Shown piece after piece: positions 12,330 to 23,105 of a DNA stretch of 64,000 nt; within the stretch, counting starts at the first letter, position 1, and the number at the start of each line of letters is the position of its first letter. Below the pieces are notes generated by a model. It did no database searches. It was not told the DNA's origin and saw only the letters and a program-made list of their open reading frames with translations. Origin of the DNA: Sanderia malayensis (lineage: Eukaryota > Cnidaria > Scyphozoa > Semaeostomeae > Pelagiidae); the NCBI GenBank assembly GCA_013076295.1, contig RQOL01000478.1, positions 158,533-222,532 on the forward strand. Direction: 5' to 3'. Position numbers and translations under genes: made by a program.

Positions 12330-14135
12330 TTGCGATTTCTTTGGTGGCCAGAAGGAAACCTGGAATCGGCACCTATGGATTATGAAATGTGTGTTCATCT
12401 CTTTGGGGGAATATCGTCACCAAGTTGTTCTAATTTTGCACTCACGAAAACACCAGATGATTCAGAGGTAGAATTTGGAAGTGAAGCTGCAATGACTTTG
12501 AAAAGAAACTTCTATGTTGATGACATGCTAAAATCAAAGGAATGCAGCTCATCTTCAATAGCACTGATATCAAATGTGTGTGCTTCAGGTGGTTTTAATC
12601 TCACGAAGTTTGCCTCTAATGATAAAGAAGTGTTGGAATCTATTCCACAAGATGCGAGATCAAAAGAAGTAAAGAAATGTGATTTAGCAGTAGACAATTT
12701 ACCAGCTGAGCGGGCACTTGGTGTATATTGGTGTGTAGAGAATGATACACTCGGATTTCGTATTGAGTTGAACGATAAGCCGTTAACAAGAAGAGGTGTA
12801 CTGTCGTCCATAAGCTCCATTTATGATCCGCTTGGTGTGGCAGCCCCGTTTCTATTACAAGGGAGGAAAATATTGCAACAGCTTTGTAGTGACAAAAAAG
12901 AATGGGATGACGACTTATCAGAAGACCAGAAAAACATGTGGCTAAGATGGAGGCAGGAGCTTCCGCTTCTTGAAACATTAGAGATAACACGTTGTTACAA
13001 ACCGAAACATTTTGGTAAGGTCGTCTCTGCAACACTCCACAATTTTTCAGATGCATCGCAAGAAAGCTATGGTCAGGCAAGCTACTTACATCTTACTGAT
13101 GTCAAAGGAAATATTAATTGTTCTTTGGTCATGGGAAAATCTCGAGTTTCTCCATTGAAGCAAACAACGATTCCAAGGCTGGAGCTTACAGCCGCAACAG
13201 TATCAGTAAAAGTTGGAGCTATGCTAAGAAGAGAACTGGACATGGAAGATCTGAAGCAGACGTGCTGGACAGATAGCCAGATTGTACTTGGTTACATTGC
13301 TAATGAGACAAAACGATTCAAGACATTTGTTGCGAACCGAGTTCAAGTAATCAGAGATCATTCGGAAATAGAGGAAGCATTTGAAATTGAGTTAAAAGTA
13401 TTAAAGAACGTTTCACGAGACAAGGATGAAATTTTACGAGGTGAAAGAAGAATCCTCAAGAAAGCTAGCTCTTTGTTTAAATTGGATCCCTTCCTCGATG
13501 AAAACGGAATCGTGAGAGTAGGTGGAAGAATGAAGAAGTCATGCTTTGATGAAGAATGCAAGCACCCTATTTTGCTGCCAAAGAAAGGGAAAGTTACTGA
13601 GTTAGTAATAGACTTGTGCCATCGAAAAGCACAGCACGCAGGGAGAGGTATGACATTGAATGAAATTCGATCAAGTGGGTACTGGATAATTAATGCGAAC
13701 TCTAAGGTTCGACAGTTTATTTCAAGATGTGTTAGATGTCGCAGTCTTCGCAGAAAGTTAGGTGAACAGAAGATGGCAGATCTTCCTGAAGAGCGAGTTA
13801 AGGAAGCACCACCTTTCACATACTGTGGAGTGGATTTGTTTGGACCATTTGTCATCAAAGAAAGAAGAAAGGAGCTGAAAAGATACGGAGTTTTGTTCAC
13901 ATGTTTTGGAAGTTGTGTGATTCATATTGAAACAACTAACTCATTGGACACAGACTCGTTTATTCAAGCTTTAAGGAGGTTTATTGCAAGAAGAGGCAGT
14001 GTACGTCAAATATACTCCGATAATGGCACTAATTTTGTTGGTACGGTCAACGAGCTTCAGAAAGAATTTGAGAAAATGGATCAAAGTAAGATTAGTCGCT
14101 TTGCTGATAATCAGAATACAGATTGGATTTTATGA
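12330..14135 (+). pseudogene. BEL pol: reverse transcriptase, RNase H, integrase (broken)
   Basis: It opens inside the RT palm (FLRFLWWPEGNL in the adjoining frames, VHLFGGISSPSCSNFAL). The catalytic YVDD is present in NFYVDDML. RNase H follows (LHNFSDASQESYGQASYL; CWTDSQIVLGYI). After SEIEE a block usually found between RNase H and integrase is missing. The integrase has its zinc-binding H/C cluster (LCHRKAQHAGRG ... CVRCRSL), the first catalytic Asp in CGVDLFGPF and the second in YSDNGTNFVG. The frame then breaks near 14135, before the catalytic Glu region. Confidence 0.88.
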
Positions 14136-14759
14136 AAAAAGAACGTCCCTGCGGCAAGCCACATGGGAGGAGTGTGGGAGCGTCAGATTCGTTCTGTTAG
14201 AGCCATACTGTCATCTCTACTGAAGAATCATGGACATTCTCTTGATGATGAATCGTTGAGAACATTGCTGACCGAGTCCGAAGCAATAGTGAATTCACAC
14301 CCTCTCACAGTTGAGACACTGAGTGATCCACACAGCGTCAGACCACTGACACCAAATCATTTGCTGACGATGAAATCCAAGGTTATCATGCCACCTCCAG
14401 GTGTATTCCAAAAAGCTGATTTATATTGTAGAAGGAGATGGAGAAGAGTACAACATCTTTTAAATGAATTTTGGTCGAGATGGAAAAAGGAGTACTTGAT
14501 GTTGTTGCAACCAAGGCAAAAATGGACAGAGCCCAGAAGGAATTACCGGATTGGAAACGTGGTTCTTTTAAAGGAAAGTAGCGATAGGAATGATTGGCCA
14601 ATGGGGAAAGTGATAATTGCAAATGCTGATCGTAATGGGTTCGTGCGAAGTGTAACATTGCTGCTAGCCAAAAGGGATGATATTGACACGAGACATCGAA
14701 AACTTGATAGACCTGTAAATAAATTAGTACTCCTGCTGGAGTCAGAAGAGATTGACTAA
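14136..14759 (+). pseudogene. BEL integrase C-terminus and DUF5641-like tail
   Basis: The integrase resumes after a frameshift with ASHMGGVWERQIRSVR, which contains the catalytic Glu. It continues to PLTPNHLLTMK, RRRWRRVQHLLNEFWSRWKKE and YRIGNVVLLKES, the usual order of the BEL integrase C-terminus and DUF5641. It ends with a normal stop at 14757-14759, about 40 bp before the right LTR. Confidence 0.88.
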
Positions 14760-14798
14760 TGAAGAATAAAGATATTACATACCTTGAAGGGAGGAAGA

Positions 14799-15139
14799 CG
14801 AAAATGGAAAAAAAGGATTTTTTAATTTAATTACGTAACTGTGTGATGTGATCCGTAACTTGTTTTTTGCTGTGTCAATTTGTTCATTGTTTTGCGTATT
14901 GTATAGTCTTTTGTATTCGTCTTGTGTTTTGAAAGAGCATTTCTGTGTATTCACGTTTATCTTTTTTTTGGGAGTATAATTAGGCGCGAAGCAGCAGATA
15001 CGAGAACTTTAGTTTTAATTTTATTTATGGACGTTGCTGGATAATTTATTTGCTGAAATAATGGACGCCAATATAAATTCCCGAAATTGAAGCATGAAGC
15101 TAGATTTTTAAATTGACTTTGTTTATTTTGGCTGCTATA
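14799..15139 (+). repeat. BEL 3' LTR
   Basis: 341 bp, near-identical to 8662-9004. It is preceded by the purine-rich GAAGGGAGGAAGA tract expected to prime plus-strand synthesis. It begins CGAAAATGG where the left LTR begins TGAAAATGG. It is followed by ATGGA, the second copy of the target duplication. Confidence 0.88.
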
Positions 15140-15449
15140 ATGGAGTTCGCGACGCAAATTTGGAAGTTTCGCCAGCGTAAACCGTCGTTTTTTCGTGATA
15201 GCCCAATTAGTAGAATAATTAATGGAATAACTCAAAAATTCTTTTAAAATAGGCTTGCAAAAATAGATAACTTTTGCCTACTCCAGAAACGGAGCTTTTG
15301 CGACCCCATTGAAAAAAACCTTATTGATCACTGATTCGCCGTTTCCTCCCATTGTTTTTGGGCGTTCAACCTATTGTTTCGGGTCGAATCTATTGTTTTA
15401 GGCAGAGTTTCGCCACCGTCACGTGACTCCGCAGAATATATATATTAGA

Positions 15450-16095
15450 ATGCAGCACTAAGCCTGCGTTGGGCCTCCAGCGAAACATATCAGTTGAGTT
15501 TAAGCATCACTGTCCACTGTCCACATCAGGGACACGTTGCCAGTGTCTACCAGAGGTCAGTACGTGGGCAATAACTATGGTGATACCAGTACATCTATCA
15601 AATATCACAGAGATGAAGAAAACAATGGAGATGGCAGTAAAAGGAACCCAGGGATTCGGAAAATGCTAAACACGCACTGCCAATATAATTCAAGCATGAC
15701 AATTTTGATATGATACATTTAGATAGAGCGGCCTCCTTTTTTTTACTCTACTTTCTGCCAATGATTTAAAAATTCAGGGCATTGCTTCCAAATTGTGATT
15801 TTGCAAAGCTTATGAGTCAGTACAGAGAGAGAGAAATTCTTAAGAAATTCAGAGGAGCATTCACATATCTGATTTAGTTATGAAAACATAATAATCCTGA
15901 ATTTAGGGCACACTATCAGATGTCAGTTGACCGAATTAAGTAAGCAAACAGTTGGGACGCATACGTCCAGTCTTGTGGTGGATACCTCATGTTGTTACTT
16001 TCAACCACATCCTTGAAATGTGCAACCAGGGCTTTGTCATCACAATCAAGGGCCCGTGCAGCTTCTGCATGCACATTGCATTGATCAATAATGCA
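15450..16095. other. Unassigned sequence, no gene seen
   Basis: Lies between the 5' end of Helitron A and the DDE integrase-core gene. The longest open frame (15469-15669, 66 codons) has no recognisable motif. I see no repeats or RNA genes. Probably flanking genomic DNA. Confidence 0.4.
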
Positions 16096-17160
16096 TCAAA
16101 TCTTATCTTCATTGATTTGTTCCCCACAGTCTGAATAGTCAAACCATTCTGGTATATGATGATCAGGAACACCAGTAATAGCTGCTTGTCTTGATTTTCT
16201 GATCAAATGATTATTCCAGTCTTCCGCAACAGTGTCTAGCTCCATTTGAAGGAATCTTGCATATACAAACCATGCACATTCCATGTGCACATGGCTTTCA
16301 GGTACAAAAAGTCCACGGGCAACAAGACCCTTGAAATGGTCGATCATCCAAGCAGAGTAACCACGTTTATAGTGAGACCACCAATTTTCTATTCTTTGAT
16401 TTGAAGGTGAAGAGCCATACCTGTGCGCTTTCAAGTCATTTTTAGAGTACTTTGAATACCTGCGATTATATCATTTTCTGTACCACAATCTGCTTGTACA
16501 ATGGAGGAACAGCAGCCATACTTTTGGAGGGCATTGACGAAATAGCTTCCTGCTATATAAGGCTTATTGTTACTTCTGCCAACTTTCAACCATAAAACTT
16601 TCCGCGAAAAGCCATCGACGCAGCCATGTATAGGAAAACCGTATGGCTTTACTTTATCATATCCGTCAATGTGCCATGCTGCATTTGGGCCACCGGATGT
16701 GTAGTTTCTTCTGATGAGCCTTCGGGATTGATGCTGCGCTGTCGCAACAAGATCAACCGCATGGAGAAGCATTTTCACTGTATCTCGTGGGACGGTGAGG
16801 TTATGTTTAATTTTGAGTTTCTTCCACATCGATTGATAACCCATTAACGATCCTGGTCTTGTTACCTCCTTTTTAATTATCTCACGAACATTGTCTTCAC
16901 AAAAGTCAGCGCTATTACTTTGCAATCCATAGCCTCTGAAACGACGTTTTAATGTACTGAGGCTCCATTCTATTTGATGATACTTGCCTAAAAACATCAA
17001 AATGGATTCATACTGATATCCTTTTCTGAAATAATGCTCCACCAGATTCCTTTCAGACCCATTCGTTGGTATAACCTCAGGGTTACCCTTTTTCTTCGCC
17101 CCACACTGTCCACAGAAAAAGTTTTCATGAGCAAGCTGGTGACCACAGTTTCAGCAATAC
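16096..17160 (-). pseudogene. DDE integrase-core (rva_4-type) transposase-like protein
   Basis: Reads on the minus strand. An upstream zinc-ribbon-like piece (about 17160-17085, NCGHQLAHENFFCGQCG) lies in frame with a stop just before it. The main open frame follows (17042-16431, 203 residues): a helix-turn-helix-like start (YQYESILMFLGKYHQIEWSL), then RNase-H-fold catalytic Asp in WHIDGYDKVKPYG and in QADCGTEN. A frameshift near 16432 leads to 16434-16096, which begins with the region holding the catalytic Glu (NQRIENWWSHYKRGYSAW). The D, D and E are all present. The family is the integrase-core group scattered in cnidarian, mollusc and fish genomes. It is probably transposon-derived; no terminal repeats were found around it. 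Non-functional because of the frameshift. Confidence 0.75.
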
Positions 17161-17214
17161 ATTTTCAACTACAAGCCTAGGCATATTTTCTTTAAATAAA
17201 AGAGCGCACTGTTT

Positions 17215-17560
17215 GGGAAATCATTTCGGGAAATAAATCGATTTGGAACATATATGAGGATTGGAAAGTGAATTGTGGATTTGGCAAATATCTCGGGATT
17301 TGCAAATTGGAATGTTGATTTCAAAAGCATTTTGGGATTGTTAATTGAATTGTCGATTTGGAGTAAATTTGCGGATATGAAAAGTAAATTGTGGATTTGC
17401 TAAAGAATTTGAAGATTTGGAAATGGAAATGCGGATTTGAAAAATATTTTGGGATTTTCAAGTCAATTGTGTATTTGATAAATTTATGAATGCAGATTTT
17501 TTTCTGAAAAGAAGATTTGTAATATATTTCAGGATTTGTAAATGAAATCGAGATTGACCC
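17215..17560. repeat. Degenerate repeat rich in GGGATTTG / GTGGATTTG
   Basis: Repeated words such as GAATTGTGGATTTGG, GGGATTTGCAAAT and GCGGATTTGAAAA recur at roughly 50-60 bp spacing through this stretch. The copies are too diverged for me to fix an exact period. No coding frame is supported. Confidence 0.55.
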
Positions 17561-17919
17561 TTTTCGGCTTCCGTAGGAACAGGTTATTGTACGAAGTAGA
17601 GTAGCCTTGTTGCCACTATTTTCTGAGATTAAGCCTTTCATCCTATAGACTTGTGAACACATAAGCAATTCGTGTTAACATATTATTTTTTCAAAGTCTT
17701 GTTCTTCCGCCCAACTTTTCAGATCTGTTTGCTTGAGAGCTTTCTGGGCTTCATGTCCTGTGCACGCCAGCCTGTGGCAGGCCTGCAGGCAACTGTGCAC
17801 AGCTCTCGGGGTTGTGCTTGGTGCTGCTTCTGATGCGCTAGTCCACATGGGTGGGCAATGTTGCCATCTGGATTTTTTACCCCTCGATAATGTTCAGCCC
17901 GCCTTTAAATTTGAAATCT
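17561..17919. other. Unassigned sequence, no gene seen
   Basis: No recognisable protein, repeat or RNA gene. It includes a moderately GC-rich patch (about 17740-17850) whose 65-codon frame shows no motif. Confidence 0.35.
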
Positions 17920-18167
17920 ATATCTTTTAAATCAGAGAGAATTTGCACGATTTTGAGTGAAAGAAATTATAATTATTGGCACTTTAATTACTCCAATTCG
18001 ATCAATTTTTGTGAACATTTCTCAAGGAGCCTTTTTGCAGTTTTCTTTAAATATTGTTATAAAACAATTTGATACACTTTAAATTATGTTTTAATTTAAA
18101 AATTTATGAAATTCTGAGTATAATTCTGCTAAAGAAATTTGCTATTGAAACCCGTTTTGTGCTTATA
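17920..18167. mobile_element. Fragment of the long-armed MITE found at 52000-53075
   Basis: Matches the right arm of that MITE (about 52735-52990) with many substitutions. Shared stretches include TTATAATTATTGGC, GCAGTTTTCTTTAAATAT and AAATTTATGAAATTCTGAGTATA. It stops abruptly at a Helitron 3' end (CTAG, 18168), so the Helitron piece inserted into it or truncated it. It shows the MITE family is present more than once. Confidence 0.7.
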
Positions 18168-18267
18168 CTAGGGGTCATCACTTGCGTTGCTCGTTTGCCC
18201 GAGCCCCTCAAGTAAAAAAGCTTACTCTGGTTGGCGGGCTTTGCGCGGAGCATTCGCTGACACTCAT

Positions 18268-18535
18268 GCCCATACATACATAAATTCCTACATGCCTACA
18301 TATATACATACATACAAACATACATCCATACATACATACATACATACCTACCTACCTATGTACATACATACATACATACCTACATACATACATACATACA
18401 TACATACATACATACATACATACATACCTACATACATACATACATACATACCTACATACATACATACATATATACATACAAAAATACATACATACATACA
18501 TACATACATACATACATTCATACCTACATACATCA
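18268..18535. repeat. CATA tetranucleotide microsatellite
   Basis: About 65 copies of CATA with scattered CCTA variants. The apparent Tyr/Ile/His/Thr-rich frames over it are artefacts of the repeat. Confidence 0.9.
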
Positions 18536-18558
18536 TACGTCTATTCCACTTACCATGG

Positions 18559-19140
18559 GTTATCTCGCTATGCTCGCCTGTCTATCTATTATCAAGAAAC
18601 ATTGATTGGTAGGGCGCACTTGGTGCACTGCATTCGCTTATGCTCATGTCTCTTTCAACCCCACGTGCAAGGCGTTAGCTCGCTACGCTCACCTGTGCAT
18701 CTATTATCAAGAAACATTGACTGATAGGGCGCACTTCGTGTACTGCATTCGCTTATGCCCATGCCTCTTTCAACCCCACGTGCAATGTAATAGCTCGCTG
18801 CGCTCGCCTGTCTATCTATTATCAAGAACCATTGATTGGTAGGGCGCACTTCGTGTGCTGCATTCGCTTATGCTCATGCCTCTTTCGACCCCACTTACAA
18901 TGGGTTAGCTCGCTACGCTTGCCTGCCTATCTATTATCAAGAAACATTGATGGGTAGGGCGCACTTCGTGTGCTGCATTCCCTTATGCTCATGCCTCTTT
19001 CAACCCCACGTACAATGCGTTAGCTCGCTACGTTAGCCTGTGTATCTATTATCAAGAAACATTGACTGATAGGGCGCACTTCGCGCGCTGCATTTGCTCA
19101 CGCTGATGTCTCCTTAGACCTCCTGTACAATAGTTTAGCT
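18559..19140 (-). repeat. 115-bp Helitron minisatellite
   Basis: Units start at 18559, 18674, 18789, 18904 and 19019, a constant 115-bp spacing. They share the GCGCACTTCGTG hairpin half, CTCATGCCTCTTTCAACCCCAC and TCTATTATCAAGAA. Same family as 5150-5605. Confidence 0.85.
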
Positions 19141-19150
19141 CCCGAGGCTC

Positions 19151-19757
19151 ACCTTAGTATTTGCTTTTAGTCATGTTTCCAGATAGTACACAGCACCTTA
19201 GGGGGGTGTAGAATAAAGTTGGAGACATTGACCTTATTTTCACAAATAAGCCCCGTATTGGCGATTTTTGCATTGACATGGAATATTGCATCGCTATTTT
19301 ACCAGTGTCCCATATAAGTCTATTATAATTATGCAAAAACCTGACACACAGGTGCTTAAATTACAATGTGATAATAGCTTACATTAACAGAATTTTCCTT
19401 CCATGAGTTTTTCAAAGTTTCCGTTGACTTTTCATGCATAGTGTAGTAAATGTTTGTTTCGGTCATTTTACATTTGAATGGTGTTAATAGCAAGTATCAG
19501 TGACATTGACAAGCACTTCAGTATTTGATCACTAAGAATCATACAAGAAGAAAAGGAAGAATTAATAATCAATGGAATGACAATATTATAGTTGCAGGAT
19601 AATAGGACAACATGATAGTTGTGCAGCCATCATGATCAATAGCCCTTGTGGATTACATGGAAAAGGTTTTTTGAAATGCAAGATAAGTGAAAATTATCTT
19701 TCCACTGGTCTATGAATACTTCATCCATCATTAATATTGAAGATAGTTTCATAGGAA
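19151..19757. other. Unassigned sequence, no gene seen
   Basis: Flanking sequence between the Helitron 3' fragment and the 5' end of Helitron B. No motif-bearing frame or repeat seen. Confidence 0.35.
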
Positions 19758-20510
19758 TCTAATATATATATTCTGCGGAGGTCACGTGACGGTGGCGAAA
19801 CTCTGCCTAAAACAATAGATTCGACCCGAAACAATAGGTCGAACGCCTCAAAACAATGGGACGAAACGGCGAATCGGTGATCAATAAGGCTTTTTTCAAT
19901 GGGGTCGCAAAAGGTTGACACTTGCATGGAAAGGCTCCGTTTCTGGAGTAGGCAAAAGTTATCTATTTTTGCAAGCCTATTTTAAAAGAATTTTTGAGTT
20001 ATTCCATTAATTGCTCCACTAATTGTGCTATCACGAAAAAACGACGGTTTACGCTGGCGAAACTTCCAAATTCGCGTCCCCGACTCCATTTTCGAAAAGA
20101 GTATTCGCTCTTCACGTGACCCGTTTCGCCTTTTCCTGCAATTTGATTGGCTCTTTTCGCGTGACTCATTATTCGCCCTCGGGTTGCAGCAGGTACTTTT
20201 GGAAAAGACACGTGTTTTTCTTTTGCACACAAAGGGCGCCTTGCAAAGTGTTTTACGAGCTGATTTATCTTTGTAAAGAGCTGCTAATTGTTTCAAAGAA
20301 CCCCTGGAGAGTTGCAGGAAGCAATTCGGAACGCAGGTGAGGTGACAGCTGTATTTTAAGTTGAAATAGTTATGGTTTTTGTAGTAGGCGTTGCTTCGGC
20401 ATGCTTGCAACGGTTAGGCCCAATTAAAACAAAGTCAAAGTTATGAATTTTTCAGGCGCTATTTGCACGATTTTCCCCATTTAAACTTTCCACAAGTGTT
20501 TGTATGTTTG

Positions 20511-20815
20511 TATAGTAGGTATAGTATGTATAGTATGTTTTTTTAGTAGGTATAGTATGTTGTTATAGTAGGTATAGTAGGTATAGTATGTTTTTATAGT
20601 AGGTATAGTATGTATAGTATGTTATTATAGTAGGTATAGTAGGTATAGTATGTTTTTATAGTTTGTATAGTAGGTATAGTAGTTATTGTATGTTTTTATA
20701 GTAGGTATAGTAGGTATAGTATGTTTTTATAGTAGGTATAGTATGTATAGTATGTTTTTATAGTAGGTATAGTAGGTATAGTATGTTTGTATATAGTAGG
20801 TATATAATAGGTTTA
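20511..20815. repeat. TATAGTAGG / TATAGTATGTTTT tandem repeat
   Basis: Degenerate array of TATAGTAGGTATAGTATG words with poly-T variants, continued on the far side of the microsatellite at 21141-21345. The same array occurs in copies A, C and the Helitron at 60138, always next to the 5' terminal segment. Confidence 0.85.
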
Positions 20816-20849
20816 TATGTAGGTATGTATGTAAGTATGTATGTATGTA

Positions 20850-20946
20850 TGGGCATGAGCGGCAGCGAATGCAGCGCGCGAAGCGCGCCAACCAGATTAA
20901 GCTTATTTTCACTGGACGGGCTCCGGGGAGGGAGCGAAGCGACCGA
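20850..20946 (+). repeat. Helitron 3'-terminal-like block inside copy B
   Basis: Matches the GC-rich ends of the short Helitrons: GGGCATGAGCGGCAGCGAAT, the perfect hairpin GCGCGCGAAGCGCGC, then GGACGGGCTCCGGGGAGGGA. It ends CCCGGCTCATG where a working end reads CCCGGCTAG. It sits inside TATG repeats and recurs in copy C (33800-33904) but not in copy A. The segment 19758-20946 therefore has the layout of a complete short Helitron with a damaged 3' end. Confidence 0.65.
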
Positions 20947-21140
20947 GCCCGGCTCATGTATGTATGTATGTATGTATGTATGTATGTATGTATGTATGTA
21001 TGTATGTATGTATGTAGGTATGTATGTAGGTATGTATGTATGTATGTATGTATGTATGTATGTATGTATGTAGGTATGTATGTATGTATGTATGTTTGTA
21101 TGTAGGTATGTATGTATGTAGGTATGTATGTATGTATAGT
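20947..21140. repeat. TATG microsatellite
   Basis: About 48 tetranucleotide copies with occasional TAGG variants. A shorter run lies on the other side of the embedded block at 20815-20850. Confidence 0.9.
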
Positions 21141-21789
21141 ATATGTTTTTATAGTAGGTATAGTAGGTATAGTGTGTTTTTATAGTAGGTATAGTATGTT
21201 TGTATAGTAGGTATAGTATATTTTTATGGTAAGTATGGTATGTTTTTATAGTAGGTAGAGTAGGTATAGTATGTTTTTATAGTAGGTATAGTGGGTATAG
21301 TATCTTTTTATAGTAGGTATGGTAATGTATAGTATGTTTAGTAATGTATAGTATAGTATGTATATTAAGTTATAGTAATGTATAACATAATGAAATTTAT
21401 AGCACAGTAGATGTATACCTTAAGTTATATACCTTGCAGAAAACTGCCACATTCAAAACAGTGATTGAGAAAATATTGTATTTTGTTTACATAATAAAGA
21501 AAGACAATCAAATAACAATCCATCAAACAATAAATAATATATAATAAAGTCAGAAATATATTATAACTTCTAGCATGTAAATTTTGATACTAAATAGTGT
21601 TGTAATTTCATAGTGATTTGTAGGGAAATGAAAGAAGTTTACTGAATGATCACAGCATTATTTAGTGTGCGAGTCAACCTTTAATTAATGTCCATTTATA
21701 TCTACTTATGCCTTACCTGATTATTATTCAACTTAACACACCCTCTCTATTTTTACACCAATTCGTAGTTCACTCTAATCCATAGTCCT

Positions 21790-21990
21790 TGCCATTCTGT
21801 GGCATTATGGTAACATCGGAATTCACCCAACGCCACGTTGTTTCCATACGTCCAGAAGACCTCGATCTCATTCTTTTCCAAGGGGCCATCTTGATATTGT
21901 TGCTATAGTTTCAAAAGACAATAGCTTTTACTCGAGAGCGCGCGAAAAACCTTTCAGATTTCGATCGCACCAATTTCAAGTAAGTGAAAA
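21790..21990 (+). promoter_or_regulatory. Promoter-like segment of Helitron B
   Basis: Contains CCAGAAGACCTCGATCTCA, then GGGGCCATCTTGATATTGTTGC. GCCATCTTG matches a YY1-type core promoter element. The segment ends in TTTCAAGTAAGTG, a good splice donor (AAG|GTAAGT type with a shifted G). The same arrangement is in copy A (about 7300-7500, minus) and copy C (about 34800-35000). It is also recognisable upstream of the gene at the right edge (62430-62610). I infer it is the promoter and first non-coding exon of RepHel; no transcript evidence is available here. Confidence 0.4.
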
Positions 21991-22783
21991 ATTTTTCTAA
22001 ATGACTTTATAAAGTTTACAAATTTGAGAAAATAGAGGCAGATTAACTAAAAGAGCCTTAAAAGGAATCCATAGTTATTAACAAAAAGTTTACACTTATT
22101 GTGTACCAATTTTTAACACTACTTACCTTTGTTTACTTCAGCATTGTTCATAATCACACCTTACGTGCCCAATTTCAGATTTGTAAGTATCTTTCCTATT
22201 ATTAATATTTTCAATCTTTACTCTTCATATATTAATTCACACAAATTCCATATTATCATAATATTGCTAATTGAGAACTACAACATTTTCTAAACTTTCA
22301 TAAATTTCCCAGCATTTCCTGTTAACCTTATTACATGCATTTCAACATTTCATTTTAAGAACATTTCAACACGGCAAATGCCAAGGCAAAGGAAAATAAC
22401 ATTGCCATAACTCTTGGCAATGATACCAAAGTAATTATATTAAATACATTAATATATTTATTAGTAAATTTCCCATCTTCATAACTGCTATCAACCATTA
22501 TTCTTGGCATCCTCTTTTTCTCCTAGGAAATAACATATAGCAGTATACCTGCATTGAAGAAGAAATGTGCCGACCAATTTCCGCAATTGGCCGGCAAACG
22601 TTTTACTTTAGTGTTTCCGACTGGGAGAAGAATCCCAACAAATGAAATTGTGTACGTACACCTTTTTACATTGTATTTCACATGCTTATCATACACACTT
22701 TAACAATGGCATTGCATCTTTTTACAAAATGTTAACAACCTTTAACATATCAGTCTTATGTGTGTTAATTTACAGAACACAAG

Positions 22784-22947
22784 CAGAGGCTTTTATTAAA
22801 ATTGGTGAAGGCCAACGAAAAAGAAAGGCCCCCAAAAAAGAGTGTGGGAAGGTGGTCACCCAAAACCCTTCCCACAAACTTACGGCAGAGCAGGCCGAAT
22901 TGGCACACGGTGCCAAAATTGTAAAAATTTCCTACTTCAATATGTAA
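22784..22947 (+). other. Exon-like conserved segment in Helitron B
   Basis: Follows a splice-acceptor-like TTAATTTACAG. The frame reads TQAEAFIKIGEGQRKRKAPK, then EQAELAHGAKIVKISYFNM and a stop. The corresponding frames in copies A (about 6530-6360, minus) and C (about 35757-35925) are similar but each carries small indels. It could be a captured host exon or part of an untranslated leader. I do not recognise the protein. Confidence 0.35.
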
Positions 22948-22959
22948 ATAGCGTAGATA

Positions 22960-23105
22960 CAGTAAAAACCTGCAGATAAGAACCTCCTATTTTTAAGAAC
23001 CTACCACCCTATATTCCATTTTTCGATTACCCATTCTTTTTGTTTCTTCACAACCAAAATAGCCTACAAAATAAGATAGAGGATCTTATATGCAGGTTTT
23101 TACTG
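22960..23105. mobile_element. Small MITE (TIR CAGTAAAAACCTGC) in Helitron B
   Basis: 146 bp with clear inverted ends: CAGTAAAAACCTGCAGATAAG at the left (shown shortened in pairing) and CTTATATGCAGGTTTTTACTG at the right, pairing over about 20 bases. Same element and position as in copies A and C. Confidence 0.65.

Larger units (their letters stand above)
8662..15139 (+). mobile_element. BEL/Pao LTR retrotransposon
   Basis: A 6.5-kb LTR element on the plus strand, with LTRs at 8662-9004 and 14799-15139 and a 5-bp target duplication ATGGA (8657-8661 and 15140-15144). It is inserted into Helitron A. The intact site is seen in Helitron B near 20090, where the same sequence continues with no insert. 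A purine-rich tract (about 14786-14798) precedes the right LTR. The internal region encodes one gag-pol polyprotein broken by frameshifts and deletions. BEL/Pao is identified by the order zinc knuckle, A17-type aspartic protease, reverse transcriptase, RNase H, integrase and C-terminal DUF5641-like region, and by characteristic motifs. It cannot move by itself. Confidence 0.92.
1..15449 (-). mobile_element. Helitron copy A, minus strand, partial and interrupted
   Basis: The element's 5' end is at 15449. Read on the minus strand it begins TCTAATATATATATTCTGCG, the same start as the other Helitrons here. Its 3' end lies beyond the left edge. Its order matches copy B in reverse: 5' terminal segment (15145-15449 and 8180-8661), TATAC-rich repeat (about 7910-8165), promoter-like segment (about 7300-7500), exon-like segment (6360-6530), MITE (4875-5019) and RepHel coding region (2401 to 1). 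Two insertions split it: a short Helitron at 5042-6354 and a BEL/Pao element at 8662-15139. It has lost its start codon and has nonsense changes, so it is dead. Seen directly; the Helitron assignment rests on the RepHel protein and the TC...CTAG termini. Confidence 0.85.
18168..19150 (-). mobile_element. Helitron 3'-end fragment with minisatellite
   Basis: Begins with the minus-strand Helitron 3' terminus (CTAG at 18168-18171, then GGGGTCATCACTTGC). A CATA microsatellite follows (about 18268-18535), then five units of the Helitron minisatellite. No matching 5' terminus for this orientation is found to the right, so the element looks truncated near 19150. No coding capacity. Confidence 0.7.

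Noticed and set aside
18187..18612. Open frame of Tyr/Ile/His/Thr repeats
   Set aside because: It is the translation of a CATA microsatellite; similar frames at 20783-21105, 33793-34178 and 61147-61549 have the same cause.
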